35,254 nucleotides of DNA. Origin: Rhodoferax sp. (GTDB lineage Bacteria; Pseudomonadota; Gammaproteobacteria; Burkholderiales; Burkholderiaceae_C). The first letter of the stretch is position 1, and every line of letters starts with the position of its first letter. Positions 30,766 to 35,254 of the stretch are shown here, in pieces. Under the pieces are notes generated by a model. That model was not told the origin of the DNA and did not search any database. It saw only the letters and a list, made by a program, of their open reading frames with translations. The stretch is taken from assembly GCA_021738345.1 (NCBI GenBank), contig JAIPCE010000014.1:1-35254 (forward strand), written 5' to 3'. The position numbers and the translations under genes are program-made.

Positions 30766-31374
30766 CTATTGGCTCAAGTTCACAATCCGCACCCGACGGT
30801 TTTCGGGGGCGAACGGCTGCGCCGCATTGGCAAGTTGAGCGTCGCCCTTTCCAATCGCTGAGAGTCGGTTGGCATGAACCCCTTGCTGTGTCAAAAAATC
30901 TACCACTGCAAATGCCCGCTGCCAACTTAAACGCAGGTTATAGGCTGCACCGCCCTTGGCATCGGTATGCCCCTCGATGGCAAACCTGGAACCTGCCAAC
31001 GCGCTGGACTGCAGCGCCTGCGATAGCGTGACCAGCACCTGCTGACTCTCCGGCCTGACCTTGGCCGAGTTGTAATCAAACTGAATCATCAGGGACAACG
31101 AAGGGGGGGCACTCTGCACCGTTGTCGCCGGGATGGCAGGTACCGGTGCAGCTTGGGCGACGTCCGGCGGTGGTGCTATTGGCGTCACGGCGGTGCCCTC
31201 GGCTTTGGCTGGTGGAGCCACCGCTTCGACTGAAAGATTGCGCAAACCACGGGTGCGTGCCGGGGGCGCAGACAATTGCTCAATCATCTCAGCCGCGCTG
31301 GGCTCGGCTGCCAGCGGCTCGTCCACTAAGGTCATCATGACCCAGGCCACCCCGATCAAAAGAATGCTGCGCAT
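30766..31374 (-). CDS. OmpA-family periplasmic protein
   Basis: Exported protein with a C-terminal peptidoglycan-binding OmpA domain. The 202 residues start with a signal peptide (MRSILLIGVAWVMMTL..., cleavage near LAA, ~25), then a Pro/Ala-rich linker (~55-95) and the OmpA_C domain: FDYNSAKVRPES, GHTDAKGGAAYN (the diaminopimelate-binding region) and ENRRVRI. No beta-barrel segment is present, so it is a periplasmic wall-binding protein. AGGGG precedes the ATG at 31374; the longer frame adds 45 residues antisense-like and is not supported. It is 13 bases downstream of the lipoprotein gene and on the same strand as the diguanylate cyclase. Confidence 0.88.
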   Translation of the reverse strand: MRSILLIGVAWVMMTLVDEPLAAEPSAAEMIEQLSAPPARTRGLRNLSVEAVAPPAKAEGTAVTPIAPPPDVAQAAPVPAIPATTVQSAPPSLSLMIQFDYNSAKVRPESQQVLVTLSQALQSSALAGSRFAIEGHTDAKGGAAYNLRLSWQRAFAVVDFLTQQGVHANRLSAIGKGDAQLANAAQPFAPENRRVRIVNLSQ

Positions 31375-31387
31375 GGCGGTACCCCTG

Positions 31388-31885
31388 CTACTTGCGATGG
31401 GTAAATACCACTTTATCGACCACAGAATCGCCCTTGTCATCCTGCTTGAGCAAAATCTGGGCATCGAAGCCTTGGGCTGCCTTGAACTGGGCTTCGGTGG
31501 AGATGTCACGCACCAACTTGGATGCGGTCCAGAGTGTGCTAATGGCGCTGATCAACAAAAACGGGCTTTTCGCCGTGAGCCTGGAATTTGGTTCAACCAC
31601 CGTGACACTGCCACCCCCTGCCTCTACCGACGACATCCAGAGTTGCAACCTTTGCGGGATGGAACTGGGTGTGATTCGGTCATAAAACGCGACTTCCACC
31701 TTCGGCAGGCGCGTTGACAAAGAATCCGCCAAATCACGATCAAAACCCTGCAGGTCTGCAAAATGAAGTGTCGACTTCGGCGGATTGGAACTCACACGGG
31801 CAGACGGTGAAGCCTGGCACGCCACCAGACCAACGATCGCCATCACCGCCAGGACCGTTTGTAATCGCGTCAAAAATGAATGCAT
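31388..31885 (-). CDS. Small lipoprotein of unknown family
   Basis: A 165-residue protein with a clear lipoprotein signal: short basic N-terminus, hydrophobic run and lipobox LVAC at residues ~19-22, so it should be lipidated and anchored to a membrane facing the periplasm. The mature part is mixed alpha/beta with conserved-looking FADLQGFDRDLADSL and LQLWMSSVEAGGGSV. I do not recognise the family. The ATG at 31885 is chosen because it gives the lipobox at the normal position; the open frame extends another 45 codons to touch the diguanylate cyclase stop. It is followed by the OmpA-type gene after 13 bases, so the two are almost certainly co-expressed. Confidence 0.75.
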   Translation of the reverse strand: MHSFLTRLQTVLAVMAIVGLVACQASPSARVSSNPPKSTLHFADLQGFDRDLADSLSTRLPKVEVAFYDRITPSSIPQRLQLWMSSVEAGGGSVTVVEPNSRLTAKSPFLLISAISTLWTASKLVRDISTEAQFKAAQGFDAQILLKQDDKGDSVVDKVVFTHRK

Positions 31886-32016
31886 TGCAGTGCGCTTTCT
31901 ATATAAAGAAAAAACCTCTGGAAAGGTGGAGTTGTGCACCCGATGTTGACAAACCCCAGGCCCTTGGGTTGGCTGTGCCAGGGATGTGTGTGCAGTAGCA
32001 GCCATTATCACTCCCA

Positions 32017-32973
32017 TCACTGCCCTGACAGCGGCTCCTGCACCACGGCGCAGTTACGCCCCTGCTGCTTGGCCCGGTACAAGCTTGCGTCCGCTGCGCG
32101 AAACAGCACAACCACTTGACCGCTTGCAGATGCTACCCATGCCCCACCCACTGAAATCGTCACCCGTCCCCAACTCGCGTTCTCCGCATGCGCAATCGCC
32201 AACGCGCGCACCGCTTGAACAATCAATTGGGCCAAGCGCGTGAGAGACTCGGATCCAGCCTTGGGAACCATCACGGCAAACTCCTCACCGCCATAGCGGG
32301 CGGCAAACGCAAGTTCGGTGTGTTTCAAGGCGTTGGACCGCTGTACGGCGGTCTCGATGGCATGCGCCACATTGCGCAAACAATCATCACCCGACTGGTG
32401 GCCATAGTGGTCGTTAAATTTCTTGAAATTGTCGATATCGAGCATCAGCAAACCAAACGACAACCCCTTGCTCTGGGCCTCCTGCCACATCTGATCCGTA
32501 CGAAAATCCATGCTGCGGCGGTTGCACAGGCCGGTTAAACCATCCTGGCTCGCAAGGTCCTGCAATCGCCGGTTGGCCTGAGACAAGCTTTGCCGCAGCC
32601 CGGCGATTCGGCTCATCGCGTTCATCTTGGCATGCAGCACCGGTTCGGGTACAAATTTCGACATAAAGTCATCCCCACCCGCATCAATGGCTGTGACCAG
32701 GTTCTCGACCGTATCGGACGATGTGAGGAAAATGATGGGTGTCCAGGCCCACTGCTGCGTCGCCTCGAAGGCGCGGATACGGTTGGTTGCTGTGAAACCG
32801 TTCATGACCGGCATTTCGATGTCCATCAGCACCAGATCAGGCGCAGCACTGGCAAACACATCAACTGCTTCTTGCCCATTGCTCGCGTGCACGACTTCGT
32901 AACCATAACTCGACAGCCTCGCGGTCATTACCATGACCACCGAACGTGCGTCGTCGACCAGCAGTATTTTCAT
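32017..32973 (-). CDS. Response regulator diguanylate cyclase (REC-GGDEF)
   Basis: Makes cyclic di-GMP from two GTP under control of phosphorylation. The 318 residues have one receiver domain (D7/D8, phosphoacceptor D51 in LVLMDIEMP, K106 region) and a GGDEF domain with active-site GGEEF at 228-232 plus LDIDNFKKFND for metal and substrate. The allosteric RxxD inhibition site expected just before the active site (as in PleD) is absent (KHTELAFAAR instead), so product feedback is probably lacking. Shine-Dalgarno AAAGGA precedes the ATG at 32973. Lipoprotein and OmpA-type genes follow on the same strand, and no EAL domain is encoded nearby. Confidence 0.94.
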   Translation of the reverse strand: MKILLVDDARSVVMVMTARLSSYGYEVVHASNGQEAVDVFASAAPDLVLMDIEMPVMNGFTATNRIRAFEATQQWAWTPIIFLTSSDTVENLVTAIDAGGDDFMSKFVPEPVLHAKMNAMSRIAGLRQSLSQANRRLQDLASQDGLTGLCNRRSMDFRTDQMWQEAQSKGLSFGLLMLDIDNFKKFNDHYGHQSGDDCLRNVAHAIETAVQRSNALKHTELAFAARYGGEEFAVMVPKAGSESLTRLAQLIVQAVRALAIAHAENASWGRVTISVGGAWVASASGQVVVLFRAADASLYRAKQQGRNCAVVQEPLSGQ

Positions 32974-33228
32974 TCACCTATCCTTTGCCGCGAGCGGAAC
33001 TTAAACATCCCCGAATAGTCTGCATTGTCGGTGATCATCAGCGATATTTTCCGCTTGAACACCAGAGTACGGATCGGATGGCAGTCAAAAGTATGCCGTC
33101 CAATTTTGGCTGACGGACCTGCAGCGGGACCTTGCGCAACCCTCGCTGGCATCCAGCGACTCAAGGCCGGACCCTAGCTAAACGACCAGGCCCGATGCGG
33201 AGGCAGAAAACCCACTTGCAAATTCGGT
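32974..33228. other. Gap between diguanylate cyclase and hemerythrin remnant
   Basis: About 255 bases. It contains the cyclase ribosome-binding site. A minus-strand frame runs through it and ends with a TGA that overlaps the cyclase start (ATGA); its last in-frame ATG gives the 22-residue MITDNADYSGMFKFRSRQRI plus GE. I cannot show that it is translated. No promoter or terminator stands out. Confidence 0.35.
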
Positions 33229-33564
33229 TCAGACCACTTGCTTGTCCGCCATATAACGGGCCAATTCTGCATCCTGGACTGCGATATGCTTTTCTGCCCA
33301 GTCGGTCATCAGATTGACCAGGTCTTGCTCGCGAAGAATGTCGCTCTGTATTTTCAGACCCATGGCGTTAAGGCGGGTGATCATGCTGTTGTGCCATTCC
33401 ACGTGCGCCTGCAAACCCGGCACCTGAAGGCGCCGCATAAGTGCTTCCTCCAGTGAAAAATGTTCGCGCGTGTGCTTGTACAGTTTCATGGCGCAAAAGG
33501 CCAGCTTAGCCTTCCCTTGTGCTTGCAAAAATTCATTGGCCAAGGCAAAGAGTTGTAGGCACAA
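33229..33564 (-). pseudogene. Bacteriohemerythrin lacking its N-terminus
   Basis: Oxygen-binding di-iron four-helix protein, often linked to chemotaxis or cyclic di-GMP proteins. About 110 residues remain. Ligands present: His and Glu in HTREHFSLEE, the HxxxH pair in HVEWH, and His/Asp in KHIAVQDAEL, which is six of the seven iron ligands. The first helix with the IDxQH His is gone: the frame opens in LFALANEFL and hits a stop 15 bases before. The only start is a TTG at 33564. The break coincides with the start of the opposite-strand gene of unknown function, so I read this as a deletion or rearrangement remnant, not a functional gene. Confidence 0.8.
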
Positions 33565-33962
33565 TGGCTGGCACAGTTACCCCAATGCCGGATATGAACC
33601 ACTTGCGCGTCGTCGACTCCATCACCGAACTCCAGCCGGGTGACGCCGGCTGCCTGGCCGTCAGCGGCTCGCACGGCGGCATGAGCTCCGCCCGGTATGC
33701 TCTGGCGGCACGGCCGCTGTTGAGCGTCTTTAACGACGCCGGTGGCGGCAAGGACGACGCAGGCCTGGCGGCGCTGCCGTTCCTGCAGTCGCACGCGCTG
33801 GCCGCCTGCACCGTGGCACACGACAGCGCGCGTATCGGTGAAGCCGGAAGCACGCTGGCGGATGGCGTGGTCAGCCATGTCAATGCGATGGCCCTGGCGC
33901 TCGGGGTGCAGGTGGGGCAGCGGTGTGGTCAGGTCATTGCAACACTGCGGGGCGGCGCCTGA
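33564..33962 (+). CDS. Conserved protein of unknown function
   Basis: A 132-residue soluble protein. The pattern GSHGG (35-39), NDAGGGKDDAG (57-67), AHDSARIG (85-92) and GVVSHVN (101-107) looks like a genuinely conserved family that I recall as a hypothetical protein in betaproteobacteria, but I cannot name a function. The glycine-rich turns and His/Asp residues would suit an enzyme. Three in-frame ATGs (33564, 33585, 33594) are possible starts; I keep the first. It begins at the break in the hemerythrin gene and ends 14 bases from the convergent hicB. Confidence 0.7.
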   Translation: MAGTVTPMPDMNHLRVVDSITELQPGDAGCLAVSGSHGGMSSARYALAARPLLSVFNDAGGGKDDAGLAALPFLQSHALAACTVAHDSARIGEAGSTLADGVVSHVNAMALALGVQVGQRCGQVIATLRGGA

Positions 33963-33976
33963 CCGGGTCGGCGTGT

Positions 33977-34402
33977 TTACCGACCTCTGCCGTGAGTCGC
34001 AGCCTGCGCCATAGCCGCGCGTGCAGCCTGTGCCAAAAAGCCGCTGCGTGTTGCACCCTGGCTGCGGGCGTAGGCATCAATGTCATGTACCAAACCCGCC
34101 GGGATGGAGATATTGATGCGCATGGGCTTTTGGTTGGAACGTACCTCAAGGCGCGATACATCTACGTCAATCAACATCCACGCCCCACCTGCAAACTCCG
34201 GGCGGGCCGCCAGCACCTCCAAAGCAGTGGGCGCAGGCAAGTCCATATCTTCACCCATGCACCACACCTCGACGGCCTCCTGCACCCTAAGGGGCAGGTC
34301 TTGCCAATCGTCAGCCGCGCTGAAACAGCCCGGAAAGTCGGGCACTTGCGCCCCGTGCGAGTGGGTGTGATCGCCGGGGTGAACGTAAACGGGGTACAGC
34401 AT
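33977..34402 (-). CDS. hicB: HicB-type antitoxin with ribbon-helix-helix domain
   Basis: Antitoxin that neutralises HicA and represses the operon. The 141 residues have the HicB-like degenerate RNase H fold (YPVYVHPGD ... VPDFPGCFSAADDWQD...VQEAVEVW) and a C-terminal ribbon-helix-helix DNA-binding part (MRINISIPAGLVHDIDAYAR...SGFLAQAARAAM). The start is the ATG at 34402, six bases after the hicA stop; AAGGAG lies in the last hicA codons. The toxin gene comes first, as in most hicAB loci. Confidence 0.88.
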   Translation of the reverse strand: MLYPVYVHPGDHTHSHGAQVPDFPGCFSAADDWQDLPLRVQEAVEVWCMGEDMDLPAPTALEVLAARPEFAGGAWMLIDVDVSRLEVRSNQKPMRINISIPAGLVHDIDAYARSQGATRSGFLAQAARAAMAQAATHGRGR

Positions 34403-34408
34403 CAAAAT

Positions 34409-34600
34409 TTACTCCTTCCAACTCCAGCCAGCCTGGCGGTAGATGTTGCGCAGCGTGCCAATGGCAATGTCCTTGCGCGGGTGCGGCACCACCACATGAC
34501 CAGGCTTCGTGGCGTGCTTGAATTTCTCATGGTCGCCCTTGCCGCCGACCAAAAACCAGCCGTCAGAGGTCAAGCGCGCGATTATTTCTTTGCTGGTCAT
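34409..34600 (-). CDS. hicA: HicA-type mRNA interferase toxin
   Basis: Small double-stranded-RNA-binding-fold ribonuclease that cleaves mRNA when not held by HicB. The 63-residue protein has MTSKEIIARLTSDGW, the catalytic His in GDHEKFKH and the VVPHPRKDIAIGTLRNI helix. The start is the ATG at 34600, which has no Shine-Dalgarno, so leaderless or weak translation is likely; the longer frame begins with TTG at 34630. Upstream is a promoter with a tandem repeat. Confidence 0.9.
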   Translation of the reverse strand: MTSKEIIARLTSDGWFLVGGKGDHEKFKHATKPGHVVVPHPRKDIAIGTLRNIYRQAGWSWKE

Positions 34601-34607
34601 GTGATTT

Positions 34608-34630
34608 ATTTTACACACAAATACACACAA
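34608..34630 (-). promoter_or_regulatory. hicAB promoter with tandem TACACACAA operator-like repeat
   Basis: On the plus strand TACACACAA occurs at 34612-34620 and again at 34622-34630, a 10-base period, i.e. one helical turn. On the minus strand it reads TTGTGTGTA twice and overlaps a -10-like TAAAAT (34608-34613). It fits a binding site for the ribbon-helix-helix part of HicB. Confidence 0.5.
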
Positions 34631-34690
34631 TTCAGCGGATCTGCATCAGTAAATGACCAAACACTAACCCGCAGCAAGCAACCACACAGC

Positions 34691-34723
34691 AAAAAGCCCG
34701 AACCGGCAAAAGATTCGGGCTTT
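34691..34723 (-). terminator. Intrinsic terminator of the dihydrolipoamide dehydrogenase gene
   Basis: AAAGCCCGAA (34693-34702) and TTCGGGCTTT (34714-34723) pair perfectly over 10 bp with an 11-base loop; read on the minus strand the stem is followed by TTTTT. It lies 22 bases after the gene's stop and insulates hicAB from it. Confidence 0.85.
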
Positions 34724-34745
34724 GATGGGGAACGGTGATTACGCG

Positions 34746-35254
34746 TTACTTGCGCGCTGGCGGCACATCCGTGCAGCTGCCGTGCGCAATCTCCGCCGCC
34801 ATGCCGATGCTCTCGCCCAGCGTGGGATGCGGGTGAATCGTCTTGCCGATATCCACCGCGTCCGCGCCCATCTCAATGGCAAGCGCAATCTCGCCGATCA
34901 TGTCTCCCGCGTGGGTGCCGACCATGCCACCACCCAGAATCTTGCCGTGGCCGTGCGCTTCAGGTGAATCGTCAAACAGCAGCTTGGTGACACCTTCGTC
35001 GCGGCCATTGGCGATCGCGCGGCCGGAGGCGGTCCAGGGGAACAAGCCTTTCTTGACCTTGATGCCCTGTGCCTTGGCCTGGTCTTCGGTCAGGCCTACC
35101 CACGCAACTACGGGGTCGGTGTAGGCCACGCCCGGGATCACTCGGGCGTTGAAGGCCGCAGCAGCTAATTCCTTGTTCCCTTGTAATTCACCGGCAATCA
35201 CTTCGGCAGCCACATGGGCTTCATGCACCGCCTTGTGCGCCAGCATGGGCTGGC
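34746..35254 (-). CDS. lpdA: Dihydrolipoamide dehydrogenase, C-terminal part
   Basis: FAD enzyme that reoxidises dihydrolipoamide for pyruvate, 2-oxoglutarate or glycine complexes. Only the last ~168 residues are inside the window; the gene continues beyond the right edge. It shows the LAHKAxHE segment, the interface domain (VIPGVAYTDPVVAWVGLTEDQAK) and the active-site His-Glu of HPHPTLGES near the C-terminus. A strong terminator follows. Which complex it serves cannot be told from this fragment. Confidence 0.94.
   Translation of the reverse strand, partial: QPMLAHKAVHEAHVAAEVIAGELQGNKELAAAAFNARVIPGVAYTDPVVAWVGLTEDQAKAQGIKVKKGLFPWTASGRAIANGRDEGVTKLLFDDSPEAHGHGKILGGGMVGTHAGDMIGEIALAIEMGADAVDIGKTIHPHPTLGESIGMAAEIAHGSCTDVPPARK

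Noticed and set aside
33486-33878. Minus-strand frame of 130 codons running into the hemerythrin remnant
   Set aside because: It is out of frame with the hemerythrin and antisense to the better supported gene at 33564-33962.

Overview
The window looks like a chromosomal segment of a GC-rich betaproteobacterium, most likely Burkholderiales/Comamonadaceae (Rhodoferax/Polaromonas-like). This is inferred from gene order (smc-zipA-ligA; dapC-dapD-pilU paralogue-dapE-prmB) and from the look of the LigA, DinG and PrmB sequences; no database search was possible. Almost all of it is housekeeping and metabolic DNA with tight operons. There is no CRISPR array, rRNA, tRNA, prophage or intact insertion sequence.

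Layout. 1-2244 (+): a DinG-type helicase broken by a one-base frameshift. 2241-9145 (-): pilU (type IV pilus retraction ATPase), a PfkB-family sugar/nucleoside kinase, fpr (ferredoxin/flavodoxin-NADP reductase), maeB (malic enzyme with a phosphotransacetylase-like tail) and a 6-phosphofructokinase. 9217-14867 (-): a complete five-gene peptide ABC importer (dppA-B-C-D-F order), coupled by ATGA/GTGA overlaps or near contact and preceded by a good sigma-54 promoter match. 14940-22242 (-): def, ligA, zipA and smc, an essential-gene block. 22256-23138 (-): a single-domain response regulator and a stand-alone Hpt protein.

23210-30714 (+): the succinylase branch of lysine/diaminopimelate synthesis (dapC, dapD, dapE), interrupted by a second PilT/PilU-type ATPase, then prmB and a YheS-type ABC-F ATPase. 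A stretch of about 125 bases between prmB and the ABC-F gene can fold into several competing stems, holds a strong Shine-Dalgarno sequence and carries two tiny ORFs chained by ATGA overlaps to the ABC-F start. It is the most interesting non-coding signal in the window.

30766-32973 (-): a three-gene set of REC-GGDEF diguanylate cyclase, small lipoprotein of unknown family and OmpA-type periplasmic protein, which looks like a c-di-GMP/envelope module. 33229-34600 is the most rearranged part: a bacteriohemerythrin that has lost its N-terminus, a conserved gene of unknown function starting exactly at the break, and a hicA-hicB toxin-antitoxin pair with a tandem repeat in its promoter. 34746-35254 (-) is the C-terminal end of dihydrolipoamide dehydrogenase, followed by a clear intrinsic terminator.

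Two themes recur. One is surface motility and second-messenger signalling scattered among housekeeping genes (two pilus ATPases, a diguanylate cyclase, Hpt and REC proteins, a hemerythrin remnant). The other is heavy use of start/stop overlaps, including overlaps made by tiny ORFs in front of dapE and the ABC-F gene. Unless stated otherwise, starts were moved from the longest reading frame to an internal ATG where the longest frame began with TTG or lacked a ribosome-binding site.
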